The translations under genes and the position numbers were made by a program. This document shows, in pieces, positions 25,402 to 34,258 of a stretch of 64,000 nt of DNA. Within the stretch, counting starts at the first letter, position 1; every line of letters starts with the position of its first letter. This DNA is from Coriobacteriaceae bacterium. Lineage in GTDB: Bacteria > Actinomycetota > Coriobacteriia > Coriobacteriales > Atopobiaceae. Location: contig SFGZ01000010.1 in assembly GCA_004557505.1 (NCBI GenBank), positions 28,983 through 92,982 of the forward strand. The letters are read 5' to 3'. The notes beneath the pieces were generated by a model. It ran no database searches. It saw only the letters and a list, made by a program, of their open reading frames with translations, and was not told the DNA's origin.

Positions 25402-25743
25402 ATGTACTCGGGGTTCGCCATCGAGATGGGGGAGCAGCACCAGAGGCGAGGAAGCACTGGCGCGTCATGCAAGCGTTCCAGTGCCTGCACAAAGGCCCGC
25501 GCCGCCGTGGGGCGACGCCGGGTTCACAGGGGTGCCCGGGCGCGGCCGCATCCCCGCCAGGACACGTCGGCCTTCGCAGTCCAGCATGCGGCTGCGCAAC
25601 GGAACGCGCGCCTGCGCGAGACGCCTATCCCGCAGCTGCCGTCACACGCAGGCCGCCGCCGGTGCCCAGTGCCGCTCGCCGCGCTTTTCGTGGTGGCTGC
25701 GGTGCTTATCATCATCGCGATCGTGCTCGCAGTGGTTGCGTAG
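25402..25743 (+). CDS. Possible small tail-anchored protein
   Basis: 113 residues if it starts at ATG 25402, where GAGAGGG lies five bases upstream. Most of the chain is Arg/His/Gln-rich and looks disordered. The last 24 residues are a clear membrane helix (Leu, Val, Ile, Ala). The helix is the main reason to take it seriously: random out-of-frame reading of GC-rich DNA seldom ends in one just before a stop. The Arg content is high and no family is recognised, so it may be spurious. It converges on the Pth2 gene. Confidence 0.35.
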   Translation: MYSGFAIEMGEQHQRRGSTGASCKRSSACTKARAAVGRRRVHRGARARPHPRQDTSAFAVQHAAAQRNARLRETPIPQLPSHAGRRRCPVPLAALFVVAAVLIIIAIVLAVVA

Positions 25744-25759
25744 CCTGGCGCTGGCGCTC

Positions 25760-26188
25760 CTAGTACAGCGGCAGGTCCCCGGTGATGGGGTCGATCTTCT
25801 CGGCGGGGAGGGGCTCGAACGCGAGACAGGTGTAGGTGGGCTCCCCGTGGAACTCGGTGTGGCCGGCGTCGCGGATGAGCGCAACCGCAAAGCCGGCCTC
25901 GCGGCCCTGCGCCGCCACGCCGAGAAGCGCCTCCTCGCCGTCGACGTAGACGCAGATCTTCGCCACGCCTGCGTCGAACCAATCGGTGAGGGGGGAGCGG
26001 TCGTCGTCCGCATGGGCGAGCCAGGCCCACTCGTCCGTCGCGCGGACCTGCCCCGCCCGCCCCTCGCGGGCAAGCGCCATGAGCGTTGCCTCCACGCAGG
26101 CATGCCCAGCCTGGGCCGCGATCTTCCCCTTGCGCATCTTGAGGTCACGCCTCATGACGATCATCTGCTTGGACTTGTAGCCTGCCAT
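25760..26188 (-). CDS. Pth2-type peptidyl-tRNA hydrolase
   Basis: 142 residues. The N-terminus MIVMRRDLKMRKGKIAAQAG, followed by HACVEA, is the signature of the archaeal/eukaryotic Pth2 (Bit1) fold. It is unrelated to the usual bacterial Pth. The family releases tRNA from stalled peptidyl-tRNA. The C-terminus (AFEPLPAEKIDPITGDLPLY) also follows the family pattern. The start at 26188 has GAGGAG upstream. It lies 8 bp downstream of the CDF transporter gene on the same strand. Some bacterial members are annotated only as aminoacyl-tRNA hydrolase; activity here is inferred. Confidence 0.8.
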   Translation of the reverse strand: MAGYKSKQMIVMRRDLKMRKGKIAAQAGHACVEATLMALAREGRAGQVRATDEWAWLAHADDDRSPLTDWFDAGVAKICVYVDGEEALLGVAAQGREAGFAVALIRDAGHTEFHGEPTYTCLAFEPLPAEKIDPITGDLPLY

Positions 26189-26196
26189 GCCACTCC

Positions 26197-27369
26197 TCAC
26201 TGCTGCGACGAAACGTAGCTGTTGTCGATGGTGATCTTGCAGACTGCCCGCGGGAACCTGGATGCGACCATCTCCGATATGGCCGCACAGAGCTCGCCGT
26301 TGGTCATCGCGAGGTCGTGCGGACGCACGCAGTCGAAGATCACGTTGGTGTGCGTAGGGCCGGGCACCGTGCGCAGGTCGTGGATCGTGAGGCGCGGATC
26401 GATCTCGCGGATGTGGATGGAGACCCAGTGCCGCATGTCGGCCACGCTCGGGTCGTCCGTGACGATGGGGTCGTAGTGGAGGGTCATGACCAGGCCCTCC
26501 TTGAGGAAGCTCTGCTCGATGTTATCCAGGAGGTCGTGGCTTGCGAAGACGTCCCCCTCGCCCGCCATCTCGACGTGGGCGCTCGCAAACTGGCGGCCGG
26601 GGCCGTAGTCGTGGACCATGAGATCATGCGTTCCCAGGACGCCGGGGTAACCCATGATCTTGTCATGGATGTGCTCGATGAGCGCAGGGTCCGGCGTGCG
26701 GCCGAGAAGCGGGTCAATGGCGTCGCGCACGAGGGAGAAGCCGCTCCAGCAGATGAAGGCACCCACGACGGCACCCGCCATGCCGTCGAGGTCAAAGCCC
26801 GTGAAGTGCGAGACGACGGCTGCGGCGAGAACGGCGCCTGAGGTAAGGACGTCGTTTCTCGAGTCCACGGCCGTCGCCTCAAGCGTCTTGGACGAGATGC
26901 GCCTGCCCATCGAGCCGTTGAAGAGCGCCATCCATGACTTGACGGCCATCGAGAGCGCGAGGACGGCGACAACCGCAGGGCCAAACTCCGTTGGCGCTGG
27001 GGAGACAACCTTCTGGATTGACGAGATGACCAGGTTGATGCCAACGGCGAGCACCAGTGCGGCCACGGTGAGCGAGGCCAGGTACTCGAAGCGGCCGTGC
27101 CCGTATGGGTGCTCGTCGTCGGCTGGCTTGCTTGCCAGCTTGAAGCCGAGTAGCGCAACGATGTTGCTCGAGGCGTCGGACAGGTTGTTCACGGCGTCCG
27201 CAACGATAGAGACCGATCCCGCGACAACGCCCACGACCCCCTTCGCGATGCAAAGCAGCACGTTGCATACAATGCATACGATGCCAGCGAACTGGCCGTA
27301 GCGCGTCCTGCCTGCAGGGTCCGTCGTGCTCGCGCCAGCGAGGAACCTCCGTACAAGCCAATCTGTCAT
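26197..27369 (-). CDS. Cation diffusion facilitator (CDF) metal efflux protein
   Basis: 390 residues. Six membrane segments are followed by a ~100-residue cytoplasmic domain. Metal-site motifs are DAVNNLSD in helix 2 and DSRNDV in helix 5; the Asn/Asp set, rather than His-x3-Asp, resembles Mn/Fe-type CDF members more than zinc exporters. HPYGHGRFEYL in the loop after helix 2 is the family hallmark. It works as a dimeric metal/proton antiporter. GGAGG precedes ATG 27369. The C-terminal domain is longer than average, with a second ferredoxin-like segment possible. Confidence 0.88.
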   Translation of the reverse strand: MTDWLVRRFLAGASTTDPAGRTRYGQFAGIVCIVCNVLLCIAKGVVGVVAGSVSIVADAVNNLSDASSNIVALLGFKLASKPADDEHPYGHGRFEYLASLTVAALVLAVGINLVISSIQKVVSPAPTEFGPAVVAVLALSMAVKSWMALFNGSMGRRISSKTLEATAVDSRNDVLTSGAVLAAAVVSHFTGFDLDGMAGAVVGAFICWSGFSLVRDAIDPLLGRTPDPALIEHIHDKIMGYPGVLGTHDLMVHDYGPGRQFASAHVEMAGEGDVFASHDLLDNIEQSFLKEGLVMTLHYDPIVTDDPSVADMRHWVSIHIREIDPRLTIHDLRTVPGPTHTNVIFDCVRPHDLAMTNGELCAAISEMVASRFPRAVCKITIDNSYVSSQQ

Positions 27370-27682
27370 CGTCGCCACCTCCCCTCTCCGCGCTGTGTCC
27401 AAGGACCGCTGCCCGCTGGCCGTGATTTGGGCAATTGGGCATGAGTCTAGCCCTTTTCGGGGGACGGGTCAGGGAGTCTCGCAGGCGTCACGCTTCTGCC
27501 GCATGCGAATCTGTCACAAATCTGACGGCCAGCGGCCTCTGCCGTTCTTTCCGCAGGCTATCAGTGGCGTGTGCGGGTGCCGCCCCATACGACGCGGCGT
27601 CACACGCCGTCCTGGTGACCCCATACACGTACGTGTGTTCGCATATCATCTCATCATGTGGCTGCGTTGATGGGAGGGTGCC
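27370..27682. other. Intergenic region, nothing clear
   Basis: This 313-bp divergent spacer separates the CDF and prepilin peptidase genes and must hold both promoters. I see no convincing promoter boxes, RNA gene or repeat, only a small CGGCGT/ACGCCG hairpin near 27593-27607. Confidence 0.3.
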
Positions 27683-28381
27683 ATGAATGATGCCTGCGCA
27701 ACGCTTGCTCGCCTGTTGGCGGCATGCGTGCTGGGCGCGTGCGTCGTGGGCGGCGCGGGGCGTGCCGCGGCCCGACGCGAGCTTGGGGGGTGGCCGGCCC
27801 GCGCGCAGGCGCTGGTGGGGTTGTGCGGTGCGCTTGCGGGTGTCTGCGCGGGCGCCGTTGCGGCTGGCTGGCTGGAGACGGCGGAACTGCTTGCGTTGGC
27901 GGCGGCCCTTGTCGTTTGCAGCGCGGCTGACCTTGGACGGCGAATCATTCCCAATAGGGCTGTCGCGGCCATCGTTGCCGTGCGGGGCGCTTTTCTTGGC
28001 TTGGAGGCCGTTGGCACGATGGTCGACGGCATGGGGGGCAGTCGCGTTCTCGGGGAGCTGGGGTGGTCGCTTATGGGCGGCGCTGCCGTGTCTCTCGCCC
28101 TTGGTGTCGCGCGCCTTCTCTGGGCGCACGTGAGGGACGGACCTCAGCAGGGCATTGGAGGGGGAGACGCCAAGCTCCTCTCGGCATGCGGGATGTTCCT
28201 TGGGCCCGTTGGGGGGCTGGCGTGCGTTGCCCTCTCATGCCTGCTCGCGCTTGCGTGCTGCGCGGGCGCATGGGCCAGCGTCCGCGCGCGTGGCCTGGAT
28301 GGGCCAATCCCAAAGGCTTTCCCCCTTGCTCCGCAGGTCTTTGCGTCAGTGCTCTTCCTGGGTGCCTGCCGGGCATTTTGA
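27683..28381 (+). CDS. Prepilin peptidase (A24 family), short type
   Basis: 232 residues, with multiple hydrophobic segments and the two aspartates of A24 peptidases: Asp83 in ADLGRRIIPN and Asp162 in IGGGDAKLL. The N-terminal methyltransferase domain with its zinc-Cys motif is absent, as in TadV/CpaA-like peptidases. It would cleave the leader of type IV or Tad pilins on the cytoplasmic side of the membrane. No pilin, ATPase or platform gene is in the window, so it is an orphan here. GGGAGG precedes the ATG. Confidence 0.82.
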   Translation: MNDACATLARLLAACVLGACVVGGAGRAAARRELGGWPARAQALVGLCGALAGVCAGAVAAGWLETAELLALAAALVVCSAADLGRRIIPNRAVAAIVAVRGAFLGLEAVGTMVDGMGGSRVLGELGWSLMGGAAVSLALGVARLLWAHVRDGPQQGIGGGDAKLLSACGMFLGPVGGLACVALSCLLALACCAGAWASVRARGLDGPIPKAFPLAPQVFASVLFLGACRAF

Positions 28382-28692
28382 CCGCTCGCATCCCGTATTC
28401 ATTCATGTTTGTTTCATAAAAGGTTTTTAGTGTTTGGATGGCTTCGGTAGTCGTACTATGGATGAGCCGCTGGCGGTCTCCCCCCAACACCCGCCGGCGG
28501 TTCGGCTGGGACCCGCGGCCCCGTGTCGCTCCCCGCCGAATGGTCTTGTCCTTCGAGTGCGTGGCCTCGCGCCCCGGTTGTCTCCCCCTACCCCGGAGCG
28601 TTTGACGGCCGCAACGTCGGTGCGCCCGCATCGCGTTACACTCGTGGGGCAAGGCCTGCATGCAATTCGGCCGCTGCCGTTGGGGGGATCGT
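28382..28692. other. Intergenic region, nothing clear
   Basis: 311 bp before the HAD gene. An AT-rich patch at 28395-28435 and TACTAT at 28454-28459 could hold a promoter. Several GC-rich short inverted repeats are present, but none is distinctive. Confidence 0.3.
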
Positions 28693-29538
28693 GTGATTAG
28701 GCTCATTCTTTCAGATCTTGACAATACCCTCGCATGGGCAGGCGAGCACGTTGTCACGCCGTACGCACGTGCCGCCGTCCACGCTGCCCAGGCGGCAGGC
28801 GTATGCTTTGCCCCCGCCACGGGAAGGGCCCCCTCGGCCCTCGACTGGATGTTCGATAGCGACGAGGCCTGCCTCACAACCGTGCTGGCAAGCAATGGCC
28901 AGCTCATCTATGTCGACGGCAGGCTCGTCCATGAGGCGCCGCTTGACCTTGGGGTGCTCCGCCGCTGCGCCGGGGCGCTTGACGGCATGGATGACGCATG
29001 GCTCGTCCTTGACTACATCGACACGGGCGAACAATACGCCGTGAGGACTCCCAGAGACTACCTCGAGGGGCATCGGGTGCCGTATTTCTTCATGGTGACG
29101 CGCAGCGTCGACGAGGTTCCGGATCGTCCCGTCGTCAAGGCGAACGTGCGCGTTGTCGGCGACTTCGTGCGGGGCCGAGAGGTGCGCTCTGCGCTCAAGG
29201 AGGCATGCCCCGAGCTGGACTTCGTCTTTCCCATGCAGGAGCGTCCGCACATCGACCTTCTGCCCGCCGGCTGGGACAAGGGCGCGGCAGGGAAGTGGCT
29301 GGCGCGGAACCTCGGCCTCGCGAACGACGAGGTCTGCTGCTTTGGCGATGCCGAGAACGACCTCTCCCTCTTCGCGCGCTTCAAGAACTCCGTGGCGGTT
29401 GCCAACGCAACACCGGCAGTTGCCATGGCGGCGCGCTGGCACATTGGCCGGGCCGACGAGGATGCCGTGGCAGACGCCATCCTCGACATCGCCCGCTCGA
29501 CCGCAGCTGGCGAGATGCCCTCGTTCATGCGCGGCTAG
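28693..29538 (+). CDS. HAD hydrolase, Cof/YidA-like sugar phosphatase
   Basis: 281 residues. Motif I is SDLDNTL at about residues 6-12, motif II is in ATGR near 42-45, and the metal site GDAENDLSLF lies near 224. A type IIB cap of about 120 residues sits between motifs II and III, as in Cof-type phosphatases that act on sugar phosphates or pyridoxal phosphate. GTG 28693 is preceded by GGGGGG at usable spacing; the frame stays open to an ATG at 28660 without a ribosome site. A 7-bp hairpin (29601-29607 with 29616-29622) follows before metF. Confidence 0.83.
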   Translation: MIRLILSDLDNTLAWAGEHVVTPYARAAVHAAQAAGVCFAPATGRAPSALDWMFDSDEACLTTVLASNGQLIYVDGRLVHEAPLDLGVLRRCAGALDGMDDAWLVLDYIDTGEQYAVRTPRDYLEGHRVPYFFMVTRSVDEVPDRPVVKANVRVVGDFVRGREVRSALKEACPELDFVFPMQERPHIDLLPAGWDKGAAGKWLARNLGLANDEVCCFGDAENDLSLFARFKNSVAVANATPAVAMAARWHIGRADEDAVADAILDIARSTAAGEMPSFMRG

Positions 29539-29671
29539 CGTGTGGCGGACGCGCGCCGGCACCGCGCTCTGCCTTTGGTAGCCATTTCGTAAACCGTTCG
29601 AGGCTCGTGGTTGCCCGAGCCTACCATGTATTGCGACGAATCCAGGGTCACTTCTGCGCGATTGGGGAACC

Positions 29672-30538
29672 ATGAGGATCACCGATAAGCTTGCGGCGGG
29701 GCAGATGCTCTCGTTCGAGATCTTTCCGCCCAAGGGGGAGATGCCGCTCGAGGAGGCCTATCGCGTTGCCTCCCAGATTGCGGAAAACGAGCCGGACTGG
29801 ATCTCGGTGACGTATTCCGCGGGCGGCTCGGGCAACTCCGCGAACACCGTTCCCATTGCAGCCAGGATCGAGGGAGACCTCGGGGTCACCGCATTGGCGC
29901 ACCTCACCTGCATGGGGTCAACCGTTGCCGACGTCGATGCCTACGTGGGCAGCCTGCGCGCGGCAGGCATCCAGAACGTCCTCGCGCTCCGCGGCGACCG
30001 CAGGCCCGGCACAGACGTGGTCGACTTCGCGCATGCATCCGACCTCATCGCGCGCCTGCGCAAGACGGCGCCCTCGCTGTGCATTGGCGCCGCATGCTAT
30101 CCCGAGGGTCATGTCGAGTCCGCCTCGCTCGACGAGTCCATGCGCGCCCTGCGCATGAAGCAGGAGGCCGGGGCGGACTTCCTCGTCTCTCAGCTCTTCT
30201 TCGACAACGATGACTTCTATCGCTTTCGCGAGCAGTGCCTGCGTTACCGCGTCAAGCTTCCCGTCGTCGCCGGCATCATGCCCTTCACGAGCGTCAAGCA
30301 GATTCAGCGCATGGCGTTCAACTGCGGCGCATCCATCCCGGCGAAGGTCGTGAGGCGCCTCGTGCGCGCTGGAGACGACCCGCTTGACCAGGCCCTCGCC
30401 GGCGTCGAGTATGCCTGCGAGCAGATCTGCGACCTCGCGCGGAACGGCGTCGACGGCATCCACATCTACAGCATGAACCGCCCGGAGGTCGCGCGTGCCG
30501 CCCACGACGCCCTCGCCGGCATGGGATACCTGGGGTGA
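29672..30538 (+). CDS. metF: Methylenetetrahydrofolate reductase
   Basis: 288 residues, a TIM barrel binding FAD. The FEIFPPKG start (catalytic Glu near 16), TYSAGGSG and the ALRGD segment near 108 are the family marks. It reduces methylene-THF to methyl-THF, the methyl donor used by MetH two genes downstream. TGGGGAA precedes the ATG. The stop overlaps the GTG of the next gene (GTGA). The three genes form one methyl-supply operon. Confidence 0.94.
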   Translation: MRITDKLAAGQMLSFEIFPPKGEMPLEEAYRVASQIAENEPDWISVTYSAGGSGNSANTVPIAARIEGDLGVTALAHLTCMGSTVADVDAYVGSLRAAGIQNVLALRGDRRPGTDVVDFAHASDLIARLRKTAPSLCIGAACYPEGHVESASLDESMRALRMKQEAGADFLVSQLFFDNDDFYRFREQCLRYRVKLPVVAGIMPFTSVKQIQRMAFNCGASIPAKVVRRLVRAGDDPLDQALAGVEYACEQICDLARNGVDGIHIYSMNRPEVARAAHDALAGMGYLG

Positions 30539-31251
30539 CTCCCGTGGTCGAGTCGTACGCCATAGACTCCGTCGACCGCTCCGAGGTCCTGCGCTACCTG
30601 GGCTATGCGGGCCAGGAGATGACGGCCGAGCTTGAGGAGCGCATCGACGACGGCGTGGGGCGCTGCCTCTCCATCGGCGCGCCGCGCGGCACCTGGCGCA
30701 TCTTCGAGATGGCGGGCCGCGGCGCCAAAGGGGACGGCACGCCCTTCGTGCGGCTTGCCGACACGTCGTTGGAGCTTCTCGGCAGCTCCATGCAAGAGCA
30801 CATGGACGGTGCCGTTGCGGTTGGCGTCATGGCCGTGACCGTGGGCATGGCCGTCGAGCGCGAGCTGCGGCGCCTCTCGCTCACCGACCGCGTTGGGCAG
30901 GTCGTCTTCGATGCGGCGGCCACCACGTTGGTCGAGCGGGCGGCCGACGCCTGCGAGGCGTCCATCGTTTCGGCGGGGCACGAGCGTGGCCTGTTTTCCA
31001 ACTTCCGCTTTAGTCCCGGTTATGGCGACATGCCCATGACGACCCAGCCGGTTCTCCTCCAGGCGCTCGACGCCCAGCGCCAGCTTGGCATCGCCCTCAC
31101 GGACACCCTGCTCATGGTGCCAACCAAGAGCGTGACGGCCGTCGTGGGCCTCTTTGAGGCCGTCCAGCCCTCCACGCACGCGAGCTGCGCGGGCTGTGCC
31201 TGCTTCGATTTCTGCAAGATTCGGCCAACGGGCCACACCTGCCGCGGATAG
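30535..31251 (+). CDS. Stand-alone methionine synthase activation-domain protein
   Basis: 238 residues resembling the C-terminal AdoMet-binding reactivation domain of MetH, including RFSPGYGDMP (the R-x3-GYG family motif near residue 158). The C-terminus has five Cys (CAGCACFDFCKI and GHTC), which MetH itself lacks there and which could hold an iron-sulfur cluster. It probably re-methylates the cob(II)alamin formed by oxidation, with electrons from a ferredoxin-like donor rather than flavodoxin. It sits between metF and a metH lacking this domain, so it fills that gap. The GTG start overlaps the metF stop. Confidence 0.82.
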   Translation: MTPVVESYAIDSVDRSEVLRYLGYAGQEMTAELEERIDDGVGRCLSIGAPRGTWRIFEMAGRGAKGDGTPFVRLADTSLELLGSSMQEHMDGAVAVGVMAVTVGMAVERELRRLSLTDRVGQVVFDAAATTLVERAADACEASIVSAGHERGLFSNFRFSPGYGDMPMTTQPVLLQALDAQRQLGIALTDTLLMVPTKSVTAVVGLFEAVQPSTHASCAGCACFDFCKIRPTGHTCRG

Positions 31252-31269
31252 CGGCGAGAGGAGCGGCAC

Positions 31270-33804
31270 ATGAGCGCCAAAGGTCCCACACAGGCAGGAT
31301 TGCGCTGGCCCAAGGACCGCCTGGTCCCGCGCCCGCGCCGCGTGCGCGACGAGCACCTCGCCGCCGTGCTGCGCGGAGAGGAGTTCCTGCTCTTCGACGG
31401 TGCCATGGGCACGCAGCTACAGGCGCGCGGCCTCGCGGCGGGCGAGTTGCCGGAGCTGCTCTGCCTTACGAACCCCGCGGAGATTCGCGATGTGCATGCC
31501 GCCTACGTCACCGCTGGCGCCGAGGTCGTGACGACCAACACCTTCGGCGCCAACGCAGCCAAGCTGGGAGACGCCGCAAGCGTCGAGGAGACCTTCTCTG
31601 CGGCGGTGGCCTGCGCGCGCGCCGCCGGTGCCCGCTACGTGGCGGCAGACCTTGGTCCCACCGGCCAGCTCCTCGAGCCCATGGGCCCGCTTCCCTTCGA
31701 CGATGCGTATGACCTCTTCGCCGAGCAGGCGCGCGCCGCAGATGCCGCTGGCGCCGACCTTTTTGTGATCGAGACCATGGCTGACCTCGCCGAGGCGAAG
31801 GCGGCGCTGCTCGCCGTGCGCGAGAACTCGGACCTCCCCGCGTTTGTGACCATGACCTTCGGCGAAGACGGCCGCACCTTCCTGGGCACCACGCCGGAGG
31901 CGGCGGCGGTCACGCTCTCGTCAATGGGGGCGGACGTCGTGGGCATCAACTGCGGGCTTGGGCCCGCTGCGGTGGCACCGCTGGTCAGGCGGATGCTCCC
32001 GTGGGCGTCCTGTCCCGTGATGGCGCAGGCCAATGCCGGCCTCCCGCATGTGGTCGATGGCGTGACGGCCTACGACGTGGGGCCCGAGGAGTACGCAGAG
32101 GCCGTCGCGGGCATGTTGGACGCGGGGGTCACCGTGATTGGCGGCTGCTGCGGCACGACGCCCGAGCACATAGCCCGCGAGCGCAAGCTTCTTTCCGACC
32201 GCGTGCCCGCCGCGCGCCACGTGCGCGACAGCTTTGCCGTGTCAAGCGCCCAGGACATCTGCTCGCTCGACTATGGCCAGGTGGGCGTCATCGGCGAGCG
32301 CATCAACCCCACGGGCAAGCGCATGATGAAGGAGGCGCTGCGCTCGGGCGACCACGACCACGTGATGAACATGGCCATCGAGCAGGGGCGTGCCGGAGCG
32401 CAGATCCTCGATGTGAACGCAGGCCTTCCCGAGATAGACGAGCGCGCCGTGATGTGCCAGCTCATCTCGGAGCTTCAGGGCGTGAGCACGCTGCCCTTGC
32501 AGATCGATGCGTCGGACCCCGCCGTGATCGAGGCCGCCGTGCGCAGCTATCCCGGCAAGGCGCTGATCAATTCCACCAACGGCAAGGCGCAGACCATGGC
32601 GGACGTGCTCCCCATCGTGAAGCACTATGGCTGCGCGGTGGTGGGGCTCACCCTCGACGAGGACGGCATCCCCGCCACGGTGGAGGGCCGTCTCTCCATC
32701 GCACGAAAGATCGTGTGCGAGTGCGAGCGGCTTGGCATTCCGCGGCGCGATGTGGTCATCGACTGCCTTGCCATGGCAGCCTCGACCGACCAGACCCAGC
32801 CCAGGGCCATCCTCGACGCCATACGCCTGGTCAAGCAGGAGCTCGCCGGCGTGCGCACCGTGCTGGGCGTGAGCAACATCAGCTTCGGCCTGCCCTTCAG
32901 GCCGCTTGTGAACGGCACCTTCCTTGCCGCGGCCTTCTCCGCCGGGCTCGACCTCGCCATCATCAATCCCTGCCTTACCCGCATGATGGACGTGGTCGAT
33001 TCATGGCGCGTGCTCTCGGGCGAGGACGAGAGCGCCCAGCACTTCGTGGCCAACTACGCCGAGAGGAGCGATCGCGCCCCCGCGCCGGCATCGCCTGCCG
33101 AGAAGGCGGCCGCGTCCTCGACGGGTACTTCTGCGCCGCCCGCCAGCGCCCCCGCCCCCGCCGAGCCCTCGGATCCTGCCGCCCGTGCCCGCGAGCTGGT
33201 GCTCGCCGGCCGCAAGGGTCCCATGCCCGAGGCGGTTGCCCAGGTGATAGAGGAGCACGACCCCATGTATGCCATCAACGAGGTGCTCATTCCCGCGCTT
33301 GACGTGGTGGGCGATCGCTTCGAGAGGGGCGTCTTCTTCCTGCCGCAGCTCATGGCCTCGGCCGAGGCCGCAAAGGCGGGGTTCGAGGTTGTCAAGAAGG
33401 CTGTGGACGCCACCGGGCAGGGGGACGGTGTGCCCGAGAAGGGCTCCATCGTGGTGTGTACCGTCCACGGGGACATCCACGACATTGGCAAGAACATCGT
33501 GCGCATGCTGCTGGAGAACTACGGCTACAACGTGATCGACCTGGGCAGGGATGTTCCGCCCCAGATGGTTGCGGACGCCGTGGCCAAGGATCACGTGCTT
33601 CTCTGCGGGCTCTCCGCCCTCATGACCGCGACCGTGCCCGCCATGGCCGAGACCATAGAGCTTCTCCGCAAGCGGGCCCCCTGGTGCAAGGTCGTGGTTG
33701 GCGGCGCCGTGCTCAACCCCGAGTACGCGGAGATGGTCGGGGCCGACTTCTATGCGAGGGACGCCACGGAGACGGCCCGCATCGCGTCGGAGGTGCTGGG
33801 GTAG
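31270..33804 (+). CDS. metH: Cobalamin-dependent methionine synthase without activation domain
   Basis: 844 residues, against about 1,230 in E. coli. The homocysteine domain (about 40-325) has zinc Cys in GINCGLG and GGCCGTTPEH. The pterin domain starts near 334 (GVIGERINPTG). A Pro/Ala/Ser linker of about 35 residues follows, then the B12 cap and B12-binding domain, with the cobalt-ligand His in GDIHDIGKN near 737. The C-terminal AdoMet-binding domain is missing and is supplied by the preceding gene. It methylates homocysteine with methyl-THF. GAGAGGAG precedes the ATG. The reading frame is intact. Confidence 0.94.
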   Translation: MSAKGPTQAGLRWPKDRLVPRPRRVRDEHLAAVLRGEEFLLFDGAMGTQLQARGLAAGELPELLCLTNPAEIRDVHAAYVTAGAEVVTTNTFGANAAKLGDAASVEETFSAAVACARAAGARYVAADLGPTGQLLEPMGPLPFDDAYDLFAEQARAADAAGADLFVIETMADLAEAKAALLAVRENSDLPAFVTMTFGEDGRTFLGTTPEAAAVTLSSMGADVVGINCGLGPAAVAPLVRRMLPWASCPVMAQANAGLPHVVDGVTAYDVGPEEYAEAVAGMLDAGVTVIGGCCGTTPEHIARERKLLSDRVPAARHVRDSFAVSSAQDICSLDYGQVGVIGERINPTGKRMMKEALRSGDHDHVMNMAIEQGRAGAQILDVNAGLPEIDERAVMCQLISELQGVSTLPLQIDASDPAVIEAAVRSYPGKALINSTNGKAQTMADVLPIVKHYGCAVVGLTLDEDGIPATVEGRLSIARKIVCECERLGIPRRDVVIDCLAMAASTDQTQPRAILDAIRLVKQELAGVRTVLGVSNISFGLPFRPLVNGTFLAAAFSAGLDLAIINPCLTRMMDVVDSWRVLSGEDESAQHFVANYAERSDRAPAPASPAEKAAASSTGTSAPPASAPAPAEPSDPAARARELVLAGRKGPMPEAVAQVIEEHDPMYAINEVLIPALDVVGDRFERGVFFLPQLMASAEAAKAGFEVVKKAVDATGQGDGVPEKGSIVVCTVHGDIHDIGKNIVRMLLENYGYNVIDLGRDVPPQMVADAVAKDHVLLCGLSALMTATVPAMAETIELLRKRAPWCKVVVGGAVLNPEYAEMVGADFYARDATETARIASEVLG

Positions 33805-33891
33805 GGTGCCGCGGCGAGCCCGCTCCTTGGGAGCCTGGCTGCGGGACGGCCGGGAGGGGCCGGGGGCCGCCTCCGCCACACGTTCGGCGTG

Positions 33892-33943
33892 CGATCGTGT
33901 GACGACCTGCGCGCGTCACAGCTTCGGGTCCGAACGTGTGACG
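33892..33943. repeat. 52-bp subunit, copy 1 of 4
   Basis: Begins CGATCGTGTGACG and ends CGTGTGACG, with TGTGAC/GTCACA able to form a stem inside. Near-identical units lie at 33987-34038, 35223-35274 and 35318-35369. The segment just before it (CACACGTTCGG) is the inverse of its end, so a larger hairpin is possible. Confidence 0.8.
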
Positions 33944-33986
33944 AGGGGACCCTCCCTCCGTGGCTCGCCGCAACACATCCGGCACC

Positions 33987-34038
33987 CGATCGTGTGACGA
34001 CCTGCGCGGGTCACAGCTTCGGGTCCGAACGTGTGACG
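33987..34038. repeat. 52-bp subunit, copy 2 of 4
   Basis: Same unit as 33892-33943, 95 bp further on and in the same orientation, differing at about one base. The 43-bp segment between the two is unrelated to the unit. Confidence 0.8.
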
Positions 34039-34224
34039 CGCGCAGGCGGGGATGCACGACGGCAGGCAACGGCCTCCTACATCACGCGGCTTGCTACATT
34101 CGACAGGTCCCGAACGGAGGCGTCCCTCCTAAAAGAGAACTACCGCGCTGTGATGAATGGCTATTTGGCGGCGTGGGCTTTGCGGCTATAGGGCCAGGTC
34201 GAGCCGCTTGGTTCTACGGATGCC

Positions 34225-34253
34225 TTGCTAGAAGAATTTCTCTCGTGTAGTAT
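34225..34253 (+). promoter_or_regulatory. Promoter of the RNA candidate and DUF3800 gene
   Basis: TTGCTA (34225-34230) and TAGTAT (34248-34253) are separated by exactly 17 bases, close to the sigma-70 consensus. This predicts a transcript starting near 34260, at the first base of the structured segment rather than close to the gene. Confidence 0.65.
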
Positions 34254-34258
34254 TAATC

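Larger units (their letters stand above)
33805..34090. repeat. Left copy of a 286/288-bp direct repeat
   Basis: Starting one base after the metH stop, this block matches 35135-35422 with only scattered differences. Its right end contains the last bases of glpK (stop and preceding codons, minus strand), although the intact glpK lies beyond the second copy. This copy is therefore the derived one. It contains two 52-bp subunits. Confidence 0.85.

Noticed and set aside
29539..29671. SAM or cobalamin riboswitch before the metF-metH operon
   Set aside because: The 133-bp gap holds only one 7-bp hairpin and no conserved riboswitch core that I can see.
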